Below are positions 1 through 10,328 of a DNA stretch of 64,000 nt, piece by piece (the first letter of the stretch is position 1; every line of letters starts with the position of its first letter). The DNA comes from Synchiropus splendidus (lineage: Eukaryota > Chordata > Actinopteri > Syngnathiformes > Callionymidae), in NCBI RefSeq assembly GCF_027744825.2, contig NC_071345.1, forward strand, positions 10,882,501 through 10,946,500. Reading direction: 5' to 3'. The notes under the pieces were generated by a model that was not told where the DNA came from, made no database searches, and was given only the letters and a program-made list of their open reading frames with translations. The translations under genes were made by a program, and so were the position numbers.

Positions 1-2286
1 ACTTGAACTGCAGACGTCTCATGTAACGTTCAAGACTTTGGATGCAGCTGTAGCTGTTGCACCAAACTGTAGCGCGCTGTGACTCATCTGTGTCAGCACA
101 AGTCATTGAATCTCTCCTGCCGTGGTTCTGCTCAAGGGCATCCTGCCAGTCAGCCGGCTGGAAGACGTCCAGCAGGCACCTTGACAAGACTGGCTTTCCT
201 TGTCCTCAGAGAGAGTTCAGACCCGCTGCAGAGGGCCCATCTATGATCCCTTTACATACGAAATTGTACCCATCCATTTTAACCAATGTTACCGTCACTG
301 ATCAAATATGTGTTCTTTGCATTGGTATTGCTGTTCGGCTATACATCCACCAGGGGGAGCAGCACAGAGTCAGTCTCCGTTTGTTTTGTATCTGTAAGCT
401 TTGTGGAAACATGCAGAAATATGGACGAAATGAGCGCAGAGCATCAGAATCCATAGTTAACATTGAGCATGAATGGGCCTTTAGGGCCATGAGGTCTCTT
501 CAACGTTCACACAAGTTCGCACAAGGCTGACAATCACCTTTAACCTTTAACGGGTCACTCACATTTCTGGGGAAGTACAGGCAACAAAAACAGACGAGAA
601 ACGGGAACTTTTCCATTAGAGAAACTGCTGCTCATCTATAGAAAAGAACGTCCGACTTCTCCTAAGTGGCGCCACTAATCGAGTTCTTGTTGAGGTTATG
701 GAAAGTTCAAAATAGTTCTGTGCTGCTGCCAACACAGCCTCCTCAAGAGAGTGTATTTACAGCACAAGTAGCAGTGTTCCCGTCCAGCCCACTATACATC
801 TGTCAACAGCCGAAGCCTTCCAGGTGGGATCGGACAATGAGGCCACCGCAGTGGTCACGTCTCAGAGGTGCCAAGGTTTTACTGCTCTTTGAAACAATGG
901 CAGAGCGGTGTCTTAGAGTGTCAAGTTCCCAACCTGTGAGAAGAAATGTTGTTTCCCCCCCTTTATATACAGGTGGCTGGGTTTGTTTTGATTGTGTGGC
1001 TGTGGAGATTTTAAAAATATCTGTCAGTTATTTGCCATTACTTTCAGTTTTGGGGAAAAAAATGCTGGTATTTTCAATTTATTGACAGATTAAAGACATG
1101 TTAAATATTAAATAAATGGATTTCCAAATGCTGAAATCAAAGAACGACACACTTTTTACCATCATTGTGCCACACTCATCCCATTTTCTGACTGTTTTTC
1201 AAACTTTTTCATTTTTTTCTTCTAACCATTTGTCCACCAGTTATTGCTCTAGGAAGCCCACATAACTCTTGAGGCATGTGTATCAGTCAGCAGTGCCTGC
1301 ATCATCAACAATGGATTCAGTGACAAGGACTGGCTTTCTAAGGAGATTTGAGCAAATTTGCCCTCATCCAAGATGGCACGCTTGAGTTCCACACTGACCT
1401 CATGTGCCCTCGGAGTTGCACCTTTGAACCCGAGCACCTTAAATACTCAACATGCAAGTGTAACAGCAGGTCCTGTTATATTGCAGGTTATGTTTCAGGC
1501 CGTGTGTTTAATCGGCTGATAACTGTGCTCCCTTTTGACACCAAACACAATAGCAGGAAACGGAGGTCGACACGTGCCGAATAATCTACCGTCTGAAGCG
1601 ACCCTCCTGTTTTCTGAGCAGTAAACCAACACTGGTAATAAAGAGTAGCGCCTTCCTGTTGTTGACTCTGCAAAAAAAAAAGATTTTCCTCTCATTCTTT
1701 GCAGCAAGACACAACTGACCACTGACTAGCTCCAAGAAATTGGATTCCAGAAATGACTTCAGGCGTGAAGGCAGCAGCTGCCAGAGCACAGAGGTTCGTC
1801 TGAAGTGTCTTGTCTGATCCCGATTGTTTGATAAAACAAAGAGCTTATTATGACAAAATGTCGTCCTCTTGTTCGCGCAACAGCCTGAAGACAGTTACCG
1901 CACAAACTCACTGCTACGCCGGAGTCGTTGTCAGCTGAACGCAGAGCTGTGAGCAAAATGGCGTCTGGAGTCCTTTTCGCATTTGGCGCTCAAAGGTGGG
2001 ACTTTGTGCCAACATGTATGGGTGGGGTCGCTCTACTAAAAATATTGCTTTCCCTTTTCCATCGTCGCCCCCTCCCTCTGGAACTGGTGCTTGCGCTCTC
2101 CTTGAACACCTTTCCAAAGCTGCCTTTTATTTTTGATTCCACAGTGTGAAGAGATTTAAATGTCATATCTGAAAACAGAACCCAGAGTGTTGGCATCATC
2201 ACCAGAAATATGCCTCCATCCAATAGGCCCCTTACATGCTTTGAATAAGTTGTCCAACTGAATTGCAACACTCTAACACGAACCAC
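1..2286. other. intergenic, no gene recognised
   Basis: Short reading frames occur on both strands but none shows a domain, codon-like pattern or splice context I can defend. The stretch carries one copy of a dispersed repeat (about 295-372) and otherwise mixed, moderately AT-rich sequence. The end of a gene lying outside the window cannot be excluded. Confidence 0.5.
295..372 (+). repeat. dispersed repeat copy with CCACCAGG core (copy A)
   Basis: This segment resembles 59311-59395. Both have CTGATCA, then GTTCTTT, then TTGCTGTTC, then an ATA and CCACCAGG, followed by GGAGCAGC and a nearby CACAG. The same order of blocks suggests two diverged copies of one dispersed family rather than chance. 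The core also resembles a CTCF site, so shared binding-site function is an alternative reading. Confidence 0.4.
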
Positions 2287-2288
2287 TA

Positions 2289-2987
2289 CAGAAGCTCTGC
2301 CATGGTAAATTGTTTTTATTTATGTATTATCTCGTTCGTACAGGATAATTACTACGTTCTTACGACAAAAAACATGTTCATACTAGATTTTTTTCTCCAT
2401 CCAAGAAAAAAACAGCAGCTTGTCAAGGAGCTGCTCAGAGTACCATCCTCTCCATCCACTGAGAAGCAGGTGCTGCGGCCTCTAGTCATCCCACGTCCGG
2501 CGTACAAACGTGTTTTTTTCTCGTACGAATGTGTTTGTCTCTTGTGTGGATGTAATAATTATATCATACGAATGTGTTTTTTCTCTCACAAATGTGTTTT
2601 TCTCTTGTACGAACATAATAATTTTCTCGTACGAATGTGTTTTTTTCTCGTACGAGTGGGTTTGTCTCTTGTGTGGATGTAATAATTTTCTCGTACGAAT
2701 GTGTTTTTTTCTTGTACGAACGTGTTTTTTTTTTAGTATGGACGTAATAATTATCCCATACGAACATGTTTTTTCTCTTACAAATGTGTTTTTCTCATGT
2801 ACGAACGTAATAATTTTCTCGTACGAATGTGTTTTTCTCTTGTACGAACTTGTTTTTTTCTTGTACAAACGTAATAATAATCTCGTATGAACGTGTATTT
2901 TTCCCTTGTACGAACGCAATAATTAGCTCATACGAGTAAAATAATACATAAATAAAAATAACTTACAATGGCAATTCAGAGCTTCTG
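2289..2987. mobile_element. TA-flanked inverted-repeat element, MITE-like, about 700 bp
   Basis: The left end reads CAGAAGCTCTG and the right end CAGAGCTTCTG, its exact reverse complement. The dinucleotide TA stands directly outside each end (2287-2288 and 2988-2989). The inverted similarity continues inward with gaps: TTTTTATTTATGTATTAT on the left is matched inverted on the right. A TA duplication plus terminal inverted repeats is typical of Tc1/mariner-type elements. There is no transposase frame, so it would be non-autonomous. The middle holds a TACGAA-rich array. Family assignment is an inference. Confidence 0.7.
2505..2935. repeat. irregular tandem array of TACGAA-containing units
   Basis: Units of roughly 25-60 bases alternate a palindromic CGTACGA-type motif, a T-rich run such as TGTGTTTTTTTC, and AACGTAATAATT. 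They repeat many times with small changes. The array lies inside the inverted-repeat element at 2289-2987, and degenerate copies reach its left arm near 2330-2375. The long reading frames it generates on both strands are low-complexity repeats and are not called as genes. Confidence 0.8.
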
Positions 2988-3055
2988 TATGCCACAAATA
3001 ACTTTTGAATTCTCATGTAAAAGTCTGTCAATAATTCTTCAATGTAAACACCAGC

Positions 3056-3409
3056 TCATTCGGTTTCTGTCCCATCCGAAGAGGATGCAACTTTCTTCTG
3101 AGCAGGGATGATAGTGACCAAAACAAAGGGACTGAATGAACTAGAATGGACCTGTATTGCACTTGTAAGATCAGCAGAAACCCTTCTGTAGGCATCTATT
3201 TCATAAGTCTCGCTGAGACTCAAGCCTGGCTGACCTCTGAGCCACCTGCAGCGAGGATATTGTGTTTCACCATCTGAGCCGTTGAGATAAATATTCACGG
3301 AGTAAATCATGTCCTGCCCTGAAACACGGCTTGGCCAAGGTGGATCACACCACTCAATGGCAGGAAGTGGCCCCTCAGCGCCGAGCCATGAGCCTGCAGG
3401 TCGCACCAC
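3056..3409 (-). other. unassigned open frame, possible exon or gene remnant
   Basis: The frame has a non-repetitive, mixed composition, with hydrophobic and charged residues alternating in a beta-strand-like way, and ends in a stop near 3056. A CTGCAG acceptor-like sequence precedes it on the minus strand just above 3395, so it could be a terminal exon. No family was recognised, and no partner exon could be joined with confidence. Chance is the default explanation. Confidence 0.15.
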
Positions 3410-3809
3410 CTCTTCACAATGTTATCACCTGTCGAACAACACTAACATTACTACTCCTCCACATGTCACGGCAGCCTGTTTGGTCCAAAACAGTCCAAAA
3501 AGGGCACGTTTCTCTTGCTGTATTACGGTGTCCAGTCACTAGTCTCAGCAACTCCTCTTCCTCCTTCGTCTCCTTGTAACAGATCTGGCAAGCGCTGAAG
3601 CCTTTGATCCAACATCCCCATTGGATAAGCGTGCGACTATGATGGTAAATCTGATGTGCTAGGTCTAACATCTGTTCAACATTCCATGCTGTGGGGGTCA
3701 TCAGAAAGCCTCTTCCTCTTCTCTTCTGTCAGTCAGCTTTAACTCTTTATCAGTTGCGGGACTGAATCCACGGCGTCTACGACTTCAGGACTTCAGTGAC
3801 ATCCTCCCA

Positions 3810-3823
3810 CCACCAGATGGCAT
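3810..3823 (+). promoter_or_regulatory. CTCF-like motif
   Basis: CCACCAGATGGCAT matches the core of the vertebrate CTCF consensus (CCASYAGRKGGCRS) at all but the final position. It is a single motif match, so occupancy is unknown. Confidence 0.25.
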
Positions 3824-6564
3824 AGTTTTCACTTCAGCCATTACAGGGCTGTCATCAAAAAAAATATTTCCCAAAATTGTGAAATATTAACGTGATCCTG
3901 TTTGGCTTGTAACTTAGACTCATGTCCAAATGTGTCTGACTCAGTGTGTGTGTGTGTGTGTTGTGTGTCCTCCTTCCCTTGATCCTCACTCAGGACGTAG
4001 ATAATGCCTTCCTCTTCCTCCTCTGACGGCAACAGCGCTCCCTCGCTCGACACGAGTCCTTGGAAATGTCTTGACGTGGACTTTAAAATAATAGTGAAAT
4101 CAGAGTTAAAGGTTAAGTACACTCATCATCGAGCCAAGGTCAACTGCAGGGGTCACTGCAGGGGAGGGTCCCGTACATTCCCAAAGCAGTTGTTTCTATC
4201 CAACGATAAATTCAATACTGGCTTTGTTCTGCAGCAGAATTGAATAATAACTTATTAAAATGGATCATCTTTTTCGTAAAGCAATAAAAAGTGACTCAAC
4301 ACATCAAGTGAAAGTGTAAACTGAAATGCATATTGGTGAAAACAGAAATATGATTCAAAACAGTTTTTAGTATTTAACATTTTAGTGCAACGGCTTTTGT
4401 GTTAATTGAGTTTTTCCACAAGGATTTTTAAACACATGTCACACAAACTTAATGTGAGAAGCAATTCCTCATGGCTGTGAGTGTGATGGACGGGAGGCCC
4501 ATCCAGGGAGTTCCTCTCTGTACGAATGAAGTGCTGTAGGTGGGTGGGGTCCCAGCCTCGGTCGACACAAGACAGGCGCACATTGATGGTACAAGGCTTG
4601 TTTTAACAAGGGAGGATGAGGTCAAGGTGGAGGAGACTGACAGGAAATGGCAAACCCTGATGGAAGATAGTGAAAGAGGAATGTTGTGAGTCGAAGATTT
4701 GCCATCATGAAAATAACATTTTTATAGGCCACAAAAAAGTACTTTGGTGCCTCCAAGAGTAAAAAATGTTTTTGACATTTATGAATCAAAGAAGGCTTCT
4801 TTCATATCAGAACGAAAAATTTCGGAAAAGCAACCCATCCGTTTCGTGTGAAAAAAGTCTTGTACAAAAGTGAGTTTTGCACAGAAAAGCATCTGGCAAC
4901 CATCGATATGTGAAGGTGGCTATTCAGTTCCCAGTCTGTGAACAAAGAAACTCCTCCCTGTGTGCCTCACTCACATCCCCTCCACCCTCATTCCTCCCAC
5001 TTTAATGTAAGCAGCCAAACTCTGCGCATGAATCTTCCTACATGTGTCATTCCCAATCTCTCTTTGATGCACGTCAACATGGCTGGTCTCCTATTGCATC
5101 CGCTGACTCACTCTTTGTGTCTTTGGGTGGGAATTATTTGCATGAGTTCACATTCCAGAGCTCCCAGAGCCAATGAGCCACCACGAAGAAGCCAGGCAGC
5201 TTGACAAGCCGTTTACGTAACGCCTCTCTCCAGGTCACGTTTGCCTCAGAACCAGAGGAAGTGAGTCCTATGGTGTGGCTCTTACGTCCTCCTTAAGGTG
5301 TTGTCCTTTTCCCTAGAGAAAAAAAAAATGGAAGCCAACACATCGCTGCCGAATAACGCCGATGGATTTAGCCTGACCGTAAAGACAAGAATAGTTTATC
5401 TGGTTATTGTTTTTGTCATCCTTGCTATCAATGAGTCAAGTCCTGAAATAACACGCCAGGAAGGTTTGGCTCCAGCGATGGAAGGGATGAGGATGGGCAA
5501 CGTCCAGTTTTAGACCCAGACTTCCTCACTCCAGTCGCCGAGAAACATCGTCTCAACAGTGTGGTTCTACCTGGACCTGTGAGGAAAGCTTCACACCAGG
5601 AGATGATCAGGAGGCAACCTGAAAAGATGCCTCAGTCGAGTCAACTATAAAGTAGCAGAGCAGATCAGACAGTAAACTGAGAACAATCCCTCACAGAGAA
5701 TTCGCCTCAGAGGTTTGTGAATCTCTGGAGCAAAGCTTCTCCTCATAAGATCCATCTCTTCACCATCACTGGTTTGAGGTTGGTGTGTGGCTTCAGCAAC
5801 AGGAGGAGAGAACACACCTTAGTCATTCTTGATCTTTAAATAAATGAGAAAAGTGTTAAAATTGAAGTTTGTGCTACACAAGAATTTAAAGCCATAAGGT
5901 CACTTTTCTACCTCCTGCACTTTTCAGTGAAATTTCAGTGGCTTTTTCACAGGTGTTCTGCTGCGACACTGATGACCATAAATAGCTCTGTTACCCCAAA
6001 TATTTCTCCATCTCCACTCAAAACATAATTTCATATATCATACCTGAAACGTTTGCCTTTGTTATTTTGGCATTATTAATTTCTTCAAGCAGGGGAGAGT
6101 GTGTTCAGCCATGTGTGAAAGGCTATTACAGTCCAGCTGTCATTGAAGACATCTAAAGGACTGTGGTCCGTGATCACTCCCAAATTTGGAAAATGTGTTC
6201 TTTGCCCCACTCAACCAAATCAGTCCTTAATTTCTCAAGCTATTCACAGAATCGACAGTGTACAAACAAAGTATATGCCACATTTTGAAATGTAACTTTA
6301 GGTACAACCGTTGGTGCGACAGGATCATTCGGTCCAGGGTCACCAGCACGGTGCCCACAGAGGATGAGGGAGCAGTCCATGGGCTTGTTAAAAAAATACA
6401 TTTTCATAAAATAATTCTCATACAACAATAATCAAATAACCATTGGAAAGAATCATGTGATTATTCATGTGATAATTGGTCGCATAACAGACTCATCCTC
6501 GGTCTGATTCACTCTCTCAGATCTGTGAGGTCTGAGGTTTGATCCGGGGTTCCCTGCGTCTGCA

Positions 6565-6588
6565 CGTGTGTGCGCGCGCGCGCGTGTT
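6565..6588. repeat. alternating GT/GC tract upstream of thrombomodulin-like gene 1
   Basis: A short alternating purine-pyrimidine run (GTGTGTGCGCGCGCGCG followed by TGTTTG) lies about 100 bases upstream of the TATA-like box of the first thrombomodulin-like gene. Such tracts can adopt Z-DNA, but no function is shown here. Confidence 0.7.
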
Positions 6589-6639
6589 TGTGGGTTGTGC
6601 AAGCAGTTCGGGCTTGAACCAGTAGTTGGCTGGGACGGA

Positions 6640-6696
6640 ACTTCCTTCCTCGCCTGGCGGAAAAAAAAACATTGGCATAACTTGGATCCTTTATAA
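6640..6696 (+). promoter_or_regulatory. core promoter of thrombomodulin-like gene 1 (ETS block and TATA-like box)
   Basis: ACTTCCTTCCTCG at 6640-6652 holds two GGAA (ETS-type) cores on the minus strand. TTTATAA at 6690-6696 is a TATA-like box about 75 bases before the chosen ATG. The same 13 bases occur at a similar place upstream of the neighbouring copy (10239-10251), which supports a shared, possibly endothelial, control element. The role is inferred from position and motif only. Confidence 0.5.
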
Positions 6697-6768
6697 CGAG
6701 TGGATTATGAGGAATCGTCGGTCGCGTTGCCCGGTTCCAATCTCCGAAGTCTCGCTCTCTCCGGCGTC

Positions 6769-8262
6769 ATGATGAGGTTTCTGGTGTGCGCGCTTTTCCT
6801 CTGCAAGCAGGCGGAAATCGGCTTCGCGGACCAAATGATTTGCGGCGGAGATAAGTGCTACCAGCTCCACCAGGAAGCCGTGGACTATCGAGACGCGCTG
6901 ATGATCTGTCGCGGCTCAGCAGCCGAGTTGGTGACTGGGTCTGGTCCGGAGGTTTGGACCCTACTGGACGGGAAGAACGGGTCTTACTGGTCAGATGCGG
7001 TGGACGCCAGTATGGACATGTGCAGGCGCGTGGATGCGACCGACAAGACGACTGCTGAAACACGATGTGACGCCGAAGCGGACGGCTTCGTCTGCCGCCT
7101 CCCTCTGCGTGACCCCTGTGACCCCCTCGGGTCTGACCCCTCCGCACACACGCTATACAGCGCACTCAGCGGCGCAGAGCTGATCCACTCGGAGCTTTTC
7201 CCTGCGGGAACCACGGCTCTGACTTTTAAATCCAGCAGCAAGTATCCTGATTCCAAACATATTTGCGCCTCTAAATCATGGATGCGAGCTCCGTGGAGCT
7301 GTGAGGGGGAGCGGGGGGGCTGCGAGCACGCGTGCAACGGGACATGCGTCTGCCCGCCTGATAAAGTTCTCCATCGGAACCGCTTCTCCTGCACGGATGA
7401 CTCCTGCGACAGGTGCGAGCACCGCTGCGAGAGCGACGGCAAGTGCGCGTGCAAGCGTGGGTACCGCCTCCAGAGGGATGGGACGAGCTGCGTGGACGTG
7501 GATGAGTGTTCAGAAACCAGCCCGTGCACAGGAGATGGGGAGCGGTGTGTGAACACCCAGGGCGCGTATGAGTGCACCTGCATGGAGGACTTCGATGAGT
7601 ACGACGGGAAGTGTGTGAACAACTCCATCTGTTTCCACTGCGAGCACCAGTGTGAGATGGTCGGCGGTGTGTTAGCGTGTGTGTGTGATAAAGGCTTCGA
7701 GGTGTCGCCGAAGGACCCTCACAAGTGTGAGATGCGGTGCACCGCACGGGACTGTCCGGCCAGGTGCACCCGCCTGCCCGACATGGATGAGAAAGACTGG
7801 CCGTGCACCTGCCCTCAGGGCTACATCCTGGACTACAGGAACCACTCCCAACACATTTGCACCGACATCGACGAGTGTCACATGGACATGTACTGCGACC
7901 ACATGTGTGAAAACCTGTTCGGAAGCTACAGGTGTCTGTGTGAGGAAGGGTTCCAGCTCGTGGCCCTCACCAAGTGCGTCCCCTTGAAGATGGATGATGA
8001 GGATGGATCTGGCTCGAAGAATCCGCCTCTGGAGGTGCCCACTGCCCAGCCAGCGCTGGTGCCCTCCTACATCAAGACAGGCAGCATACTGGGCCTCACC
8101 CTGTTCTCCGGTCTGTGTGTGGTGCTGCTCTTCTTCGTCGTACGGCAGTTGGCGAAGCGCTGCGATACACTGGACATTCCTCCTGTCAAGAGGACAGAAG
8201 TAGATGTTGACTACCTGCAGCAGGTGACCACGGACACCTACAAGATGCTGCCAGTGGACTGA
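6769..8262 (+). CDS. thbd: thrombomodulin-like type I membrane protein, copy 1 (intronless)
   Basis: Single-exon gene of 497 residues from the ATG at 6769. The frame runs open upstream to 6700, but that codon is GTG and lies close to the TATA box. The start at 6769 gives a hydrophobic signal peptide beginning MMRFLVCALFLC. In order it has a short C-type-lectin-like region (about residues 22-115), a cysteine-bearing linker, six EGF repeats (about 180-405), an acidic DGSGS stretch like a glycosaminoglycan attachment site, one membrane span (about 435-458) and a 39-residue tail ending KMLPVD. EGF3-EGF6 resemble mammalian thrombomodulin, the thrombin-binding and protein C-activating part: CVNTQGAYEC in EGF3, PHKC closing EGF4, CPQGYILD in EGF5 and CTDIDEC entering EGF6. 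The lectin region is shortened and lacks the WIGLQ block retained by the neighbour. CD93 is the main alternative but has a different EGF layout and a mucin-like stalk. Confidence 0.85.
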   Translation: MMRFLVCALFLCKQAEIGFADQMICGGDKCYQLHQEAVDYRDALMICRGSAAELVTGSGPEVWTLLDGKNGSYWSDAVDASMDMCRRVDATDKTTAETRCDAEADGFVCRLPLRDPCDPLGSDPSAHTLYSALSGAELIHSELFPAGTTALTFKSSSKYPDSKHICASKSWMRAPWSCEGERGGCEHACNGTCVCPPDKVLHRNRFSCTDDSCDRCEHRCESDGKCACKRGYRLQRDGTSCVDVDECSETSPCTGDGERCVNTQGAYECTCMEDFDEYDGKCVNNSICFHCEHQCEMVGGVLACVCDKGFEVSPKDPHKCEMRCTARDCPARCTRLPDMDEKDWPCTCPQGYILDYRNHSQHICTDIDECHMDMYCDHMCENLFGSYRCLCEEGFQLVALTKCVPLKMDDEDGSGSKNPPLEVPTAQPALVPSYIKTGSILGLTLFSGLCVVLLFFVVRQLAKRCDTLDIPPVKRTEVDVDYLQQVTTDTYKMLPVD

Positions 8263-8268
8263 GATGCG

Positions 8269-8270
<2 letters not shown>

Positions 8271-8308
<38 letters not shown>
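8271..8308. repeat. (AT)n microsatellite
   Basis: About 18 uninterrupted AT dinucleotides begin nine bases after the stop codon of the first thrombomodulin-like gene, inside its 3' UTR. Confidence 0.95.
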
Positions 8309-8310
<2 letters not shown>

Positions 8311-9106
8311 TTTTGTTTAAGTAGCTCTCCATTCTGGCAACTAAAATCTACTTAAACTATTTAGTACCTCAAAATTGTGTACTCATATTCTTAAATTAGC
8401 TCAAAGGTATTTTTTTAAAAACTAATTTGAATGGTGTAGACATCTTTAATATATAATGGTTTATAGGTCAATATTTGTATGGGGGTATAAGTGATCCATA
8501 TATCACAGCAAGGTAAGTAGAAAAAAAAACATCTAAGAATATAGATTCAAAATAAGATAAAACTGAATATAATCAGCTCATAAGAAGGTGTCATTACAAT
8601 ACAATATGTAGTGATGTATTTTGGGGTTTATAAACCATGAAGCTGTTTGTCAATCAAATAAGGTTTTAACTTGAAAGCCACAAACAAAACCAATAATAAT
8701 GCATTTTTTTAAGTAAATATTTTTCCTTTTTGAAACCAACTTCTCCTCCATAGTAAATATAATGGACTCACTATTATTATGAAATATCTACATTGAACAG
8801 ACTTTACAATGTTTTTAACTTACTGAATTTTCTGGTCACAGTCACTTTTTTTATTAATTGTCAGTGTTCATTCATATGTCTTGTTCATGAGTATGTGTTA
8901 TTTTCATTATAAGACAGCATGGATTTTTTTTAATTGAATATACTGACGTGCAATATTCTTTCAAAGTCACAACTATGCTGAAAATTGAACGGAAAAGCTG
9001 CTGATACTGCAACTAAGTGTCGTTCTGAATGTAAAACTGCTGCTTGGTCTGTGCACTGTACCTTGTCTTCATGTCACCTCTCACTCTGTGTTTGAATACA
9101 GGTTTA

Positions 9107-9112
9107 AATAAA
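9107..9112 (+). terminator. polyadenylation signal AATAAA
   Basis: Canonical hexamer in the probable 3' UTR of the first thrombomodulin-like gene, followed within 40 bases by GT-rich sequence (ATGTTCTTCTGTGTGG). Confidence 0.5.
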
Positions 9113-9130
9113 GTTGAGGATAAGTTATGG

Positions 9131-10200
9131 ATGTTCTTCTGTGTGGAACAGTTAATGGAGTCATTTGCTCTTTTTGCTGACAGCAGCGTTTCTCAGGGGG
9201 TGGGCGAACCCATGCTTTACTAGCTGGTAACTCAGACTGATGCGTGTGACCAGTAAAGGTGCATTATAGTGTTTGATCAATGTTATTTAGATTTTAGGGG
9301 GATTTACCAAGTTCCTTGTACGATTCATGTTGCTCCTGACGTGACATACAAACCATAGTGCTGCGAATTCCGGTACAGTTTCTGTCGCTTCTATCTGAAA
9401 TTTTGTTCCACCATCACATTTGCATTTCTAGGTCTAAGTCGCGTGTGATCACGCGAGAATCATCAGAGGTACTGAGGTACGGTCCTGACACAGGTGATGT
9501 TTACACCGAGGTCAGAGTGGCATAATATTTGAGGACATACAGGTCGCAACAGTGCCATTTATAGTGCGGAAATTTTTTATTTCAAATTGTACGATTTTGC
9601 TGTCACTAAGAGAGAGCCATCAAAATACTGACTTCAAAATATATACAAGTGACTTACCTCCACTGAATGTGCACAAATCTAAACGTATCTTTGATTTCCG
9701 TATGCATGTATTTTATGCCAAAATAGTCAATTGGAAAGAAGTACATTTCATGGAGAATATGGTCCCGTCTTCAGGACTGTTTTCTATATGAAGTCTCAGT
9801 GAATGCAAATATCATTCATTTTAATAATAAACCTGTTTCAAATTGTGGTTATTTTAGGCAACAGCTGACCGGAAATGATGACAGAAAATAAGATTTCTAT
9901 TCCATTCTAAACTTTGTGTGGCGATTACAATCCATTTTGTATCGGTGTAAACTAGCATTAACTTTTGTAACTTGTATTGACCAGGTGTCATAACCCTCAT
10001 CCCAGGCAGGTTTTGTGCGCCTTGATCAGTCATTTATAAGTAACGGTTCCAGTCTAGTTCAGCTCTCGTAGCCACATGACTGGAAGCGGCTCTATGTTTA
10101 GATGCGCATCACAGAAGGAGGGGCGACTCCTAAAACGGGGGTAGCTGGGTCCAAGCCCCCCGAGTGTCGTGCTCATGGTGAACTTGGGGATGTGCTCTGC
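9131..10200. other. intergenic between the two thrombomodulin-like genes
   Basis: No coding signal was seen. This spacer of about 1 kb separates two genes in the same orientation, as expected for a tandem duplication. The promoter of the second copy starts near its right end, where GC content rises. Confidence 0.5.
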
Positions 10201-10238
10201 AGCGGAGAGGAGAGAGTTGTTGGAGGGTTCCGCGAGCC

Positions 10239-10286
10239 ACTTCCTTCCTCGGCCGGAGCGCAGACATGGAGTCGGGGGGATATAAG
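10239..10286 (+). promoter_or_regulatory. core promoter of thrombomodulin-like gene 2 (ETS block and TATA box)
   Basis: ACTTCCTTCCTCG at 10239-10251 is identical over 13 bases to the block upstream of copy 1. TATAAG at 10281-10286 lies 43 bases before the ATG at 10329, so transcription would start close to the coding region. Surrounding sequence is GC-rich. Confidence 0.55.
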
Positions 10287-10328
10287 CGCGTGCTAAAGAG
10301 CGTCTGAAACAAACCAGGCGGCGCAAAT

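Larger units (their letters stand above)
2990..6560. other. intergenic, no gene supported
   Basis: No frame here has recognisable protein homology. A minus-strand frame at 3056-3409 has a protein-like look and is listed separately. A short GT run lies near 3947-3961. The remainder, including the AT-rich stretch 5830-6480 just upstream of the first thrombomodulin-like gene, shows nothing I can name. Confidence 0.5.
8263..9130 (+). other. probable 3' UTR of thrombomodulin-like gene 1
   Basis: AT-rich sequence follows the stop codon without another gene. The first strong polyadenylation signal in a convincing setting is AATAAA at 9107-9112, giving a 3' UTR of roughly 860 bases. Long AT-rich 3' UTRs are usual for thrombomodulin. 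The end point is inferred. Confidence 0.5.

Noticed and set aside
2263..2919. Long frames across the TACGAA array on both strands
   Set aside because: They are translations of the repeat itself, with periodic Tyr/Glu/Lys or Phe/Val patterns.
2505..2935. CRISPR-like array
   Set aside because: Units are irregular with no unique spacers, it lies inside an inverted-repeat element, and the genome is a vertebrate's.
6700..6768. Longer start for thrombomodulin-like gene 1 at 6700
   Set aside because: The codon is GTG, it lies only a few bases after the TATA-like box, and the added residues precede a normal signal peptide that begins at 6769.
6984..7747. Long minus-strand frames opposite thrombomodulin-like gene 1
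   Set aside because: They mirror the GC-rich EGF coding sequence and show Ser/Arg/His-rich shadow composition.
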